Source of the DNA: Lachnoclostridium sp. UBA6475
Lineage (GTDB): Bacteria > Bacillota > Clostridia > Lachnospirales > Lachnospiraceae
Assembly: GCA_002435545.1 (NCBI GenBank)
Contig: DJNB01000169.1
Location: 250-20,664 of the forward strand
DNA: 20,415 nt
Reading direction: 5' to 3'
Shown here piece after piece: positions 15,139 through 20,415 of the stretch; the stretch's first letter is position 1, and every line of letters begins with the position of its first letter. Made by a program: the position numbers and the translations under genes. The notes beneath the pieces are model-generated. The model was not told where the DNA came from. It ran no database searches and saw nothing but the letters and a program-made list of their open reading frames with translations.

Positions 15139-15193
15139 GTATTTACATTATGAAAAAAGCGCTGGAATTTGTTTCCCGGTGGCAAAACTCAAA

Positions 15194-15231
15194 CACCATT
15201 TGATAGCATTGTGGTGATTGTATGGTATAAT
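15194..15231 (+). promoter_or_regulatory. Promoter and possible operator of the XRE-repeat gene
   Basis: An extended -10, TGG-TATAAT (15223-15231), without a well-spaced -35 (the nearest TTGATA is 20 bases upstream). An inverted repeat CACCA (15194-15198) / TGGTG (15212-15216) covers the -35 region and could be the binding site of an autoregulating repressor. The promoter part is the stronger claim; the operator is inference. Confidence 0.45.
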
Positions 15232-15276
15232 GAAATCATATTCAGATGACCGCTGAGTCAGGAAAGGAGTTTCATT

Positions 15277-16200
15277 ATGTTTAGTATGGAAGAAATTGGT
15301 AGAAAGATTCTTTCTTTGAGAAAGAGCAGAAACATGACACAAGTGAATCTGGCAGATAAATTAGGCATTACTTATCAGGCGGTTTCCAGCTGGGAAAGGG
15401 GAAACAGTATGCCGGATATCGAAAAACTGCCGGAAATTGCCAAATTATTTGAAATTTCTATTGATGAATTAATCGGGGAATCAAAAGTAGTTACTATGAT
15501 GTTAAATACTTCCGAACAGGAGCCGGAAAATTTTGAAAAACTCACCGAAGAGGACATTACGGAAGTATTGCCTATATTAAAACCAGACCAGATTACAGAA
15601 GTCGTAAATGGCGTCAATAAATCGGCTTTAAAAGACATCAACAGGTTTCTTCCGTTTATGGAGCCGGAAGATGTGAAAGAATTTGCATGGAAAAATTTTA
15701 ATGCCGGCAACAGCATTGGCGGCTATCTTCCCTTTTTAAACGAGGAAGATATTTTAGAATTTGCAGAGGAAGCAGTCAACAACGGCAAAAGTATTTGCGG
15801 CTATCTCCCCTTTCTGGGCTCGGAGGATATCAAAGAATTTGCAGCAATAGAAGTCAGCGCCGGCAAAAGCATTGGCGGCTATCTTCCCTTTTTAAACGAG
15901 GAAGATATTTTAGAATTTGCGACGGAAGCATTTAATGCCGGCAATGATATTTGCATCTATCTTCCCTTTTTGAAACCGGAGGATGTGAAAGAATTTGCAG
16001 CAATAGCATTTAGCGCCGGCAGCGACATTCGCGGCTATCTTCCCTTTTTGAAACTGGAGGATGTGAAAGAATTTGCAGCGAAAGTATTTAACGCCGGCAG
16101 CGACATTCGCGGCTATCTTCCCTTTTTGAAACCGGAGGATGTGAAGGAATTTGCAGCGAAAGCATTTAGCGCCGGCAGCGACATTCATTTACAGAAATAA
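15277..16200 (+). CDS. XRE-family regulator with C-terminal 26-residue YLPFL repeat array
   Basis: 307 residues. Residues 6-66 are a classical Cro/C1-type helix-turn-helix (KILSLRKSRNMTQVNLADKL ... GITYQAVSSWERGNSMPDIE), so it should bind operator DNA. After a linker, residues 124-305 are seven exact-length 26-residue repeats beginning at 124, 150, 176, 202, 228, 254 and 280, preceded by a degenerate one at 97. Consensus: (G)YLPFL-x-x-EDIxEFAxxAxxAGxxI, suggesting paired helices that build an alpha-solenoid for protein or ligand binding. ATG has AAGGAG seven bases upstream. The metallopeptidase-like gene follows after 14 bases in the same operon. Effector and target genes are unknown. Confidence 0.88.
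   Translation: MFSMEEIGRKILSLRKSRNMTQVNLADKLGITYQAVSSWERGNSMPDIEKLPEIAKLFEISIDELIGESKVVTMMLNTSEQEPENFEKLTEEDITEVLPILKPDQITEVVNGVNKSALKDINRFLPFMEPEDVKEFAWKNFNAGNSIGGYLPFLNEEDILEFAEEAVNNGKSICGYLPFLGSEDIKEFAAIEVSAGKSIGGYLPFLNEEDILEFATEAFNAGNDICIYLPFLKPEDVKEFAAIAFSAGSDIRGYLPFLKLEDVKEFAAKVFNAGSDIRGYLPFLKPEDVKEFAAKAFSAGSDIHLQK
15646..16191 (+). repeat. Seven 78-bp in-frame tandem repeats
   Basis: The array encodes the seven 26-residue units of the XRE protein. Units 2 and 4 share an identical stretch of more than 40 bases (beginning GGCTATCTTCCCTTTTTAAA) at two-unit distance, and units 5, 6 and 7 are almost identical to each other, whereas unit 1 is diverged. This indicates recent internal duplication or gene conversion toward the 3' end. 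A minus-strand open frame across the array is only a by-product. Confidence 0.9.
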
Positions 16201-16214
16201 GGAATAGGTGAATC

Positions 16215-16931
16215 ATGGATATTCTTTTTTGCGTAGTTCCGATTGAAGAAGATATAAACAGCATATTAAGTCTGCTAACCTTAAATGAAGAGCATATGCG
16301 TGTAAAAAAATACATCTGCGAATATTTTCATATTCCAACAGAACTTGCGCTTCTAAACAATACGGAATTAGAAGAAGCTGTCCGAACTATTGTTATGAAC
16401 GAGCAAAAAAATTGTGCCGAAGCAATCGCCGGCAAAATCGAAAAAATGAATTGCCTGTGGCAGGAAAATCGCGACGAAATAAATCGTACATTGCGCAGTA
16501 TATTTGAATGCACTTTGGAATCACAGCAGTGGTGCGCCTTTATGAGCGTGAATTGTGTCTGCCCTTATGATTTTAAGAACAATCGAATTTATATAAATTA
16601 CAGAAAATCATCGGAAGAAATGCTGGAGACTTGTGTTCATGAACTGATTCATTATTACTGGTTTCATAAATGGAATGCGCTGTTTAAAGACCAATACGCA
16701 TCCTCCCTTGTCTGGATTTTTTCTGAAATAGCCATTGATGCCTTGTTTTTTGAAACGCCCCTGAAAAAATATTGCGTAAGCCAACATCCGGCGCATGATC
16801 ATTTTTATGAGGAATCTTACAAAGGTCAGAATCTGATGGAATATTTCAGAGAATTATATCGGGATCATTCCATGGCAGATTTCATGCGTCTGGGGATAGA
16901 AGATGTACTTGCCGGCAATGGAATATTTTGA
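16215..16931 (+). CDS. HExxH metallopeptidase-like protein paired with the XRE regulator
   Basis: 238 residues, family not recognised. The C-terminal half carries HELIH (142-146) in a hydrophobic helix and, 24 residues later, SEIAID (170-175), which mimics the glutamate-containing helix of gluzincins (NExxSD in thermolysin, ExxxD in others). A zinc site from His142, His146 and Glu171 is therefore likely. Ten cysteines are spread over the protein (including CVC at 114-116). No signal peptide or membrane helix is evident, so it is probably cytoplasmic. ATG at 16215 lies 14 bases after the regulator stop, with AGGTG close by. The pairing recalls ImmR-ImmA repressor/antirepressor-protease pairs, but the sequence is not plainly ImmA-like, and proteolysis is unproven. 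Confidence 0.8.
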   Translation: MDILFCVVPIEEDINSILSLLTLNEEHMRVKKYICEYFHIPTELALLNNTELEEAVRTIVMNEQKNCAEAIAGKIEKMNCLWQENRDEINRTLRSIFECTLESQQWCAFMSVNCVCPYDFKNNRIYINYRKSSEEMLETCVHELIHYYWFHKWNALFKDQYASSLVWIFSEIAIDALFFETPLKKYCVSQHPAHDHFYEESYKGQNLMEYFRELYRDHSMADFMRLGIEDVLAGNGIF

Positions 16932-16939
16932 ATCATGGA

Positions 16940-16968
16940 TTGACATAAAGGAAATGTAATGCTATTAT
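16940..16968 (+). promoter_or_regulatory. Promoter of the putative antitoxin RNA
   Basis: TTGACA (16940-16945), 17 bases, TATTAT (16963-16968). It starts eight bases after the metallopeptidase-like stop codon and faces the toxin gene; no protein-coding frame with a ribosome site follows it. Confidence 0.75.
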
Positions 16969-16974
16969 AATAGT

Positions 16975-17068
16975 TAGAAAGGTACTACCGATAGACGGTT
17001 AGCCTGATAAAACTAAATGGTTAAGAATGACCGCTCAGTTTGCCAGAACTATGGGCGGTCATTTTGTG
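16975..17068 (+). ncRNA. Putative type I antitoxin RNA
   Basis: A short transcript of about 90 bases is bounded by the promoter at 16940-16968 and the hairpin at 17026-17063. Its 5' part, AGGTACTACC ... CGGTTAGCCT (16980-17005), can fold into a hairpin and closely resembles the 5' part of the toxin mRNA read from the opposite strand (17260-17229). Its 3' part is fully complementary to the end of the toxin mRNA, including the last toxin codons. The layout matches convergent type I modules (RNA I/RNA II of par, TxpA/RatA). Start and end are estimated from signals. Confidence 0.6.
17026..17063. terminator. Shared bidirectional terminator of toxin and antitoxin RNAs
   Basis: A 12-base stem AATGACCGCTCA (17026-17037) / TGGGCGGTCATT (17052-17063) with one G-T pair and a 14-base loop. 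TTTTG overlaps and follows on the plus strand; on the minus strand the arm is followed by CTTAACC, a weak tail. The toxin stop codon lies in the loop and its last sense codons in the stem, so both RNAs would end in the same hairpin. Confidence 0.75.
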
Positions 17069-17159
17069 TCCTGCTATCTCTCCTGCCGAAAGAATAGCCA
17101 AGACTAAAACAAGTCAGGCACAAGCTGATAACAGCTATGAATCCTTCGATCGTGAGCAT
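17049..17159 (-). CDS. Holin-like small membrane toxin (type I toxin), 36 residues
   Basis: The minus-strand frame from ATG (17159) to TAG (17051-17049) encodes MLTIEGFIAVISLCLTCFSL then GYSFGRRDSRTQNDRP. One membrane helix (residues about 4-24) is followed by a basic, polar tail, the pattern of proteins named putative holin-like toxin (Hol-Tox) in Clostridia, which depolarise the host membrane when overproduced. GAGGAGG stands seven bases before ATG. The leader of about 100 bases contains CCTCCTC (17230-17224 region) exactly complementary to this ribosome site, so translation is probably blocked in the full-length RNA. The gene has its own promoter and faces an antisense RNA. Family assignment is from memory of similar sequences; the architecture is read directly. 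Confidence 0.82.
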   Translation of the reverse strand: MLTIEGFIAVISLCLTCFSLGYSFGRRDSRTQNDRP

Positions 17160-17267
17160 GAGCACACCTCCTCAAACGAATTTCCCAAAAGGGATTTCTA
17201 TGTAAACAGAGCTAAAACTCTCTGGAGGAGGCTAACCGCCTACCGTATATGGCAGTACCTTAAATAT

Positions 17268-17296
17268 ATTTTATCAAACATATGTTCTAATTTCAA
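17268..17296 (-). promoter_or_regulatory. Promoter of the toxin mRNA
   Basis: On the minus strand TTGAAA (17296-17291), 17 bases, TAAAAT (17273-17268), with TGA before the -10. Transcription would begin close to 17261, just where the segment shared with the antitoxin RNA begins. Confidence 0.75.
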
Positions 17297-17315
17297 GTAT
17301 AATTTCATACTTTAT

Positions 17316-17363
17316 CAAGAAAATATCCCTGTCACCCACTTACTGGACAACAGGGATATTTTC
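17316..17363 (+). repeat. 48-bp hairpin repeat, copy 1
   Basis: CAAGAAAATATCCCTG ... CAGGGATATTTTC, same orientation as copy 2 at 19842-19889 and identical at 46 of 48 positions. Here the stem is a perfect 15 bases (17318-17332 with 17350-17364) and the loop 17. It marks the left edge of the ISL3 remnant plus rloAB segment. Read on the minus strand it is followed by TTTTCTTG and could terminate the rloAB transcript. Confidence 0.9.
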
Positions 17364-17364
17364 T

Positions 17365-17580
17365 GGCTCTAAACTTTACTTAGGGGTAAATAGAGTTTGG
17401 AGCCTTTCTGTTTTATTTTAAATATCTTAAAAGTTTTCCAAACAGAAATGAGGTTCGATATTTTATTATGGATATGAATTATGTATATCGTAGTATTGCT
17501 GAAAATCATTTTCCGAATGCGACCATTGTAATCGATAAATTTCATGTGATTCGATATGTAACATGGGCACTGGAAAATCT
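17365..17580 (+). pseudogene. ISL3-family transposase remnant
   Basis: An open frame from about 17390 to 17580 encodes an internal piece of a transposase: YLKSFPNRNEVRYFIMDMN, then YVYRSIAENHFPNATIVIDK, then FHVIRYVTWALEN. The Asp of FIMDMN and the IDKFHV motif are typical of DDE transposases of the ISL3 family. N- and C-terminal parts are missing. The frame breaks off exactly at the rloB stop codon (17580-17582), and its left side begins after an imperfect inverted repeat GGCTC...GAGCC (17365-17404) directly next to hairpin copy 1. It is non-functional debris that marks a past insertion and deletion. Confidence 0.8.
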
Positions 17581-18323
17581 TAAACTACATCCAATATTTC
17601 TTCTACAATTTTGTATACATATGTTCCGTAGTCAGAAGGAATTTTCTCATTTTCTCCCATCAAGTTTTTCGCTCTCTTTACAGCAAGCCTTACTTTTTCA
17701 TCCGAATAATGTTCAAAATTCAAATGCTTCTGACCTTTCAATGGCGCACCATTTTTAGCTAACCGAATTCTAAAATGGTCTGTTGCCTCATATTGATGTG
17801 TTTCAGTAACCGCATATTTTTTATCTTCTTCACTTACCTCATCATGATGTAACAACAACCATATTTCAAAAAACGGATTGCTTATTGCATATTTATAGCC
17901 CTTTTCTTCACATTCCTGAATAGCATTTTCAAATTCAATTTTGTGATTATCCAGATTATCATCTACATCTGAAACAATCCAAAACTCATCTTCTGGATAT
18001 TTTGAAAATTCATATTTTTCTTCTTTTTCTTCCCTAAATTTATTAATTCGTTCCACCAATTGCCATGGCTTCGATTTTCCTAACACTTGATTCTGCTCTC
18101 TCGTCCTGTTTTTCGGAAGTGTATGTACTTCATCTTCGGCCACAGAAATTATTTGTACTCTACTTTTTACACCATCATAAATTCGAGATAAAACTTCTAT
18201 ATATTCTTCTTCCGTGACACTTCCTTCACATGATAAAAAAATAATTTTAGATGTAGTTGGTCTTTTTGATCTATATGGATTTTCATTAGTATAGGGCGTA
18301 CTTCTTCTATGAATAAGCTGCAT
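17580..18323 (-). CDS. rloB: RloB/AbiLii-like anti-phage protein
   Basis: 247 residues. The RloB-type domain is recognisable from IIFLSCEGSVTEEEYIEVL (residues 27-45, Glu33 and Glu38 in CEG-x2-TE), an acidic cluster FWIVSDVDDN (114-123) and AISNPFFEIWLLLHH (146-160), the hallmark SNP-x-FE-x-WLLLH. The acidic layout hints at a metal-dependent nuclease, but the activity is unproven. It works with an SMC/OLD-like ATPase in AbiL and in RloAB pairs linked to restriction loci; no restriction genes are seen here. ATG at 18323 follows the ATPase stop by three bases (TAATAGATG) with AGGGGGTG upstream. A/T-rich compared with the housekeeping genes, suggesting transfer. Confidence 0.88.
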   Translation of the reverse strand: MQLIHRRSTPYTNENPYRSKRPTTSKIIFLSCEGSVTEEEYIEVLSRIYDGVKSRVQIISVAEDEVHTLPKNRTREQNQVLGKSKPWQLVERINKFREEKEEKYEFSKYPEDEFWIVSDVDDNLDNHKIEFENAIQECEEKGYKYAISNPFFEIWLLLHHDEVSEEDKKYAVTETHQYEATDHFRIRLAKNGAPLKGQKHLNFEHYSDEKVRLAVKRAKNLMGENEKIPSDYGTYVYKIVEEILDVV

Positions 18324-18326
18324 CTA

Positions 18327-19661
18327 TTACACCCCCTTTATCACTGGAATAGCTCCAAAACGTCCGTTCAAATATGCCTTTAAAATATCCTGATCGCTTT
18401 TAACATCAAAATCAGACATTGGCTTAATAATCGTTTCTCCTGTTAGTTTCTTTTCTACAAACCAAATCTCCTCCTGCGAAAACTCATCAAAATCAATTAA
18501 ATTTACATCATGTGCTGTATAAATAATCTGACAATTTGCATCATTGCTATTTTCCAAGAAAAGTTTCAATAAATACTTTGATAATTTAGTATGAAGACTC
18601 CTATCAATCTCGTCTACAAGATAAATACTTCTATTCTTTTTATCTATTGCAAAAAGCATTGGCAGCAAATCCAATAATCTTTGAGTTCCATCCGATTCAT
18701 CTTCCAAATCAAACTCTACACTCTTCGAATTTAATCTATGTTCGAATTTAATTTGAATAAGTCTCATCCGATTTTCCTGCTTTTCTCCGAAAATATAATA
18801 TTTTCCGCCTATACTGAACATTCCCTGCTTTTTTTCTTCAATATCCTGAATTAATTTTTTTGGAAAATGAGCTTTCTCTGCAAAATCATGAAAGTCTATT
18901 TCATCACTTACAGCCGATACCTGTATAACTCCTGTATCCATTTTGCTCAAACTATTAGATATAAATTTCTGGAAATCCATATCTTTACTAATTCGAATTG
19001 GTAAAAAACGAACTTTTGTGTTTGGGAAAATAACTTGAATAGACCGAAACCATTCCATTACTGGCTCTACTCTTCTTACTCCATTATCATATAATTTATA
19101 TAAAAATAACTGGTTTTTCTGTTTCTCTTTAATTGTTTCCTTCAAAAGCTCCGCTAATTCCCTATTTTTTGATTTTTTTCGTGCAAACTTAGCGGTAATC
19201 TCTATTATTGTTTTTTCCTCAGCATCCGTTTGTCTTTCAAATAGTGGTTCAAAACCATTTTTTGTCAGAATCATTAACCACTCCTCATATACTTGCTTTG
19301 AATCCAAAGAAAAACCATATTCATAGATTTCATTGTCTTCTGCTAAAAAAGTAAATTGAAATGCAGATTGCTGGTCTAAATCTTCAAACTCTCCTTTGAA
19401 CTGATTTACACCAGTTCCTCTTCCTGAAGGAATTCCATCCACAATAAAATCTCTTGCATAATCAATAGATTCAATAAAACTACTTTTTCCAGATGCATTC
19501 GGTCCATAAAAAGCACTTCGTTTTAATACTTTCCAGATTCCAGCTTTTGTCTGTATTTTCTTCGTATATCGCTCATCTATATCTGATGTCGTTGGGAACA
19601 TACTGAACTCAATATTGTGTCCGATAGATTTAAAATTTGATACGTTATATTTCAATAGCAC
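18327..19661 (-). CDS. rloA: RloA/AbiLi-like AAA (ABC-type) ATPase
   Basis: 444 residues of the AAA_15/AAA_21 ATPase type: LLKYNVSNFKSI at the N-terminus, Walker A GPNASGKSS (53-61), an inserted helical region, signature SDGTQRLLDL (323-332), Walker B SIYLVDEIDRS (Asp350, Glu351) and the switch histidine in IYTAHDVNLID (His384). No nuclease domain follows, so the effector is probably the partner RloB. Three starts are possible: TTG 19700, ATG 19691 and GTG 19661. GTG 19661 is preferred because GCGAGG lies eight bases before it and family members begin with this LLKYNVSNF-like strand. First gene of a two-gene operon. Confidence 0.88.
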   Translation of the reverse strand: MLLKYNVSNFKSIGHNIEFSMFPTTSDIDERYTKKIQTKAGIWKVLKRSAFYGPNASGKSSFIESIDYARDFIVDGIPSGRGTGVNQFKGEFEDLDQQSAFQFTFLAEDNEIYEYGFSLDSKQVYEEWLMILTKNGFEPLFERQTDAEEKTIIEITAKFARKKSKNRELAELLKETIKEKQKNQLFLYKLYDNGVRRVEPVMEWFRSIQVIFPNTKVRFLPIRISKDMDFQKFISNSLSKMDTGVIQVSAVSDEIDFHDFAEKAHFPKKLIQDIEEKKQGMFSIGGKYYIFGEKQENRMRLIQIKFEHRLNSKSVEFDLEDESDGTQRLLDLLPMLFAIDKKNRSIYLVDEIDRSLHTKLSKYLLKLFLENSNDANCQIIYTAHDVNLIDFDEFSQEEIWFVEKKLTGETIIKPMSDFDVKSDQDILKAYLNGRFGAIPVIKGV

Positions 19662-19747
19662 TTTAATTACCTCGCTTATTTTATTTTCCATACAAAACAA
19701 CTTTACTCATCCTTTTGTCACCCAATACCTTGCAAAACTTACTTTCT

Positions 19748-19776
19748 AGTATAATACATAACCCATTTTCTTGCAA
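19748..19776 (-). promoter_or_regulatory. Promoter of the rloAB operon
   Basis: On the minus strand TTGCAA (19776-19771), 17 bases, TATACT (19753-19748), about 80 bases before the preferred GTG start. The rest of the gap to copy 2 of the hairpin (19777-19841) is A/T-rich without further signals. Confidence 0.72.
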
Positions 19777-19841
19777 TCAGAATAATCACATTTTCTTGTG
19801 AATTTTAATTATTTTAGTTTAAAAATCATAAGTTTTTAATG

Positions 19842-19889
19842 CAAGAAAATATCCCTGGCACCCACTTACTGGATAACAGGGATATTTTC
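19842..19889 (+). repeat. 48-bp hairpin repeat, copy 2, also terminator of the surface-protein gene
   Basis: The second copy differs from the one at 17316-17363 by a T-to-G and a C-to-T change; its stem is 13 bases. It lies 15 bases beyond the stop of the minus-strand surface-protein gene and, read on that strand, ends in TTTTCTTG, so it is a plausible intrinsic terminator. Confidence 0.9.
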
Positions 19890-19904
19890 ATAGGATACCG
19901 TACT

Positions 19905-20415
19905 CTATGCTTTTGTCTTCTTAGATGTTTTAACCCAAGGGCCATTGATCTTTCGCTTGCCCTTTCTCATCGTAGCACGAATCCGGATATAATATTTCTT
20001 ATTGTTCTTAAGACCTTTTATCGTTCTCGTCTTCACAGATGCTTTCTTAATGGTAATCTTCTTTGCTTTTTTGAAATTCTTATTCAGCGAATATTGAATT
20101 TCATAACCGGAAGCACCTGCCGCTTTTTTCCACGTAAGTTTCAATGCCTTTTTCAAAGCCTTTGCCTTAAATGCTGTTACTTTTTTAAGGGTTGTCTTTG
20201 TGCTGTCTGCTGCCGGATTCTGGTTGTCCGCTGCCGGTGTCAAGGTTGCAGCCGGCAGTTGTGACGGCTGGACATTCGTGTTCGGCGACTGCTGTAATGT
20301 AGAATCTGGTTTTGTCGTTGGCTTTGACGTTGGTGTCACCGTCGGCTTTGCTATTGGCGTTACCGTCGGTGTTGGTTTTACCATTGGGGTTACTGTCGGC
20401 TTTATCGTTGGGGTT
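19905..20415 (-). CDS. Surface protein C-terminus: Pro/Thr linker plus fibronectin type III domain (partial)
   Basis: Only the last 170 codons are present; the frame is still open at the window edge, so the apparent ATG at 20384 is internal. The visible N-terminal side is a repetitive linker (TPTIKPTVTP, VKPTPTVTP, IAKPTVTPT) typical of wall-spanning stalks. From about 110 residues before the end a fibronectin type III domain follows: LTWKKAAGASGYEIQYSLNK, then TIKGLKNNKKYYIRIRATM and the C-terminal GPWVKTSKKTKA. The domain is very rich in lysine. No sortase motif or membrane anchor at the C-terminus. Likely an extracellular protein; the catalytic or binding part is outside the window. Confidence 0.82.
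   Translation of the reverse strand, partial: TPTIKPTVTPMVKPTPTVTPIAKPTVTPTSKPTTKPDSTLQQSPNTNVQPSQLPAATLTPAADNQNPAADSTKTTLKKVTAFKAKALKKALKLTWKKAAGASGYEIQYSLNKNFKKAKKITIKKASVKTRTIKGLKNNKKYYIRIRATMRKGKRKINGPWVKTSKKTKA
20268..20415 (-). repeat. Degenerate Pro/Thr-codon repeat in the surface-protein linker
   Basis: Short units coding for KPTVTP-like hexapeptides recur up to the window edge (GTCGG, TTGGGGTTAC and GGCTTT elements on the plus strand). Such tracts can change length by slippage or recombination. Confidence 0.6.

Noticed and set aside
15245..15262. Resemblance of GATGACCGCTGAGTCAGG to the toxin-locus terminator arm AATGACCGCTCAG
   Set aside because: The match is about a dozen bases with mismatches and has no accompanying stem or promoter, so it is probably chance.
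15910..16188. Minus-strand ORF across the repeat array
   Set aside because: It is the antisense of the repeats; no ribosome site, and its periodicity comes from the plus-strand protein.
15646..16191. CRISPR-like or satellite array
   Set aside because: The 78-bp units are contiguous without spacers, stay in frame, and encode a regular 26-residue protein repeat with conservation at the amino-acid level.
16979..17262. Inverted repeats around the toxin locus as transposon ends
   Set aside because: They coincide with the predicted 5' ends of both RNAs, no transposase or target duplication is seen, and the copies differ by several insertions.
17040..17372. Plus-strand ORF of 110 codons over the toxin locus and hairpin copy 1
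   Set aside because: No ribosome site; it runs antisense to the toxin, through promoter and hairpin sequences. Its THLLDNRDIF ending only reflects the 48-bp repeat.
19839..20264. Plus-strand ORF beginning in hairpin copy 2
   Set aside because: It is antisense to the FN3 domain, without a ribosome site; the resemblance to the other ORF comes from the shared hairpin.

Overview
The window reads as a chromosomal segment of a Gram-positive anaerobe of the Clostridia, most likely Lachnospiraceae. The basis is strong AGGAGG-type ribosome sites, sigma-A-type promoters with 17-base spacers, an RNase Z of the type that starts MLDVCLLGAGGMMPLP, and a proline/threonine-linker plus fibronectin type III surface protein at the right edge. 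The family assignment is inference from gene style; no marker gene fixes the species.

Bases 1-9364 are a housekeeping block on the minus strand. Two tRNA-Ser genes (GCT and TGA anticodons) lie at the left edge. Ahead of them is a tight series read right to left: an 854-residue membrane-anchored protein with an apparently inactive C39-like domain, cytidine deaminase, an RsmF-type rRNA methyltransferase, a YcxB-like membrane protein, TsaE, TsaB, a 73-residue two-CxxC protein, RNase Z, a single-pass membrane protein and TsaD. TsaB, TsaD and TsaE together make the t6A37 modification of tRNAs for ANN codons, and RNase Z matures tRNA 3' ends, so much of the block serves tRNA. At least two internal promoters divide it.

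Bases 9365-15090 hold independent units: a small unknown protein, an EAL phosphodiesterase with a degenerate GGDEF domain, a PrcB-like lipoprotein, an AEC-family transporter, glucose-6-phosphate isomerase with a hairpin-rich leader, and a tRNA-Trp gene with its own promoter and terminator.

Bases 15091-19890 are accessory. First comes a two-gene operon: an XRE regulator whose C-terminal half is an array of 26-residue YLPFL repeats, followed by an HExxH metalloprotease-like protein. Next is a compact type I toxin-antitoxin-like locus: a 36-residue holin-like toxin ORF on the minus strand, a convergent small RNA on the plus strand, a shared two-way terminator, related 5' segments in both RNAs, and an anti-Shine-Dalgarno sequence in the toxin leader. 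It is followed by an ISL3 transposase remnant and an RloA/RloB (AbiL-like) anti-phage gene pair. The pair and the remnant lie between two near-identical 48-base hairpins in direct orientation, the second of which doubles as the terminator of the surface-protein gene at the right edge.

The best candidates for little-described biology are the XRE-repeat/metalloprotease pair, the toxin locus with its matched RNA 5' ends, and the hairpin-bounded RloAB cassette.
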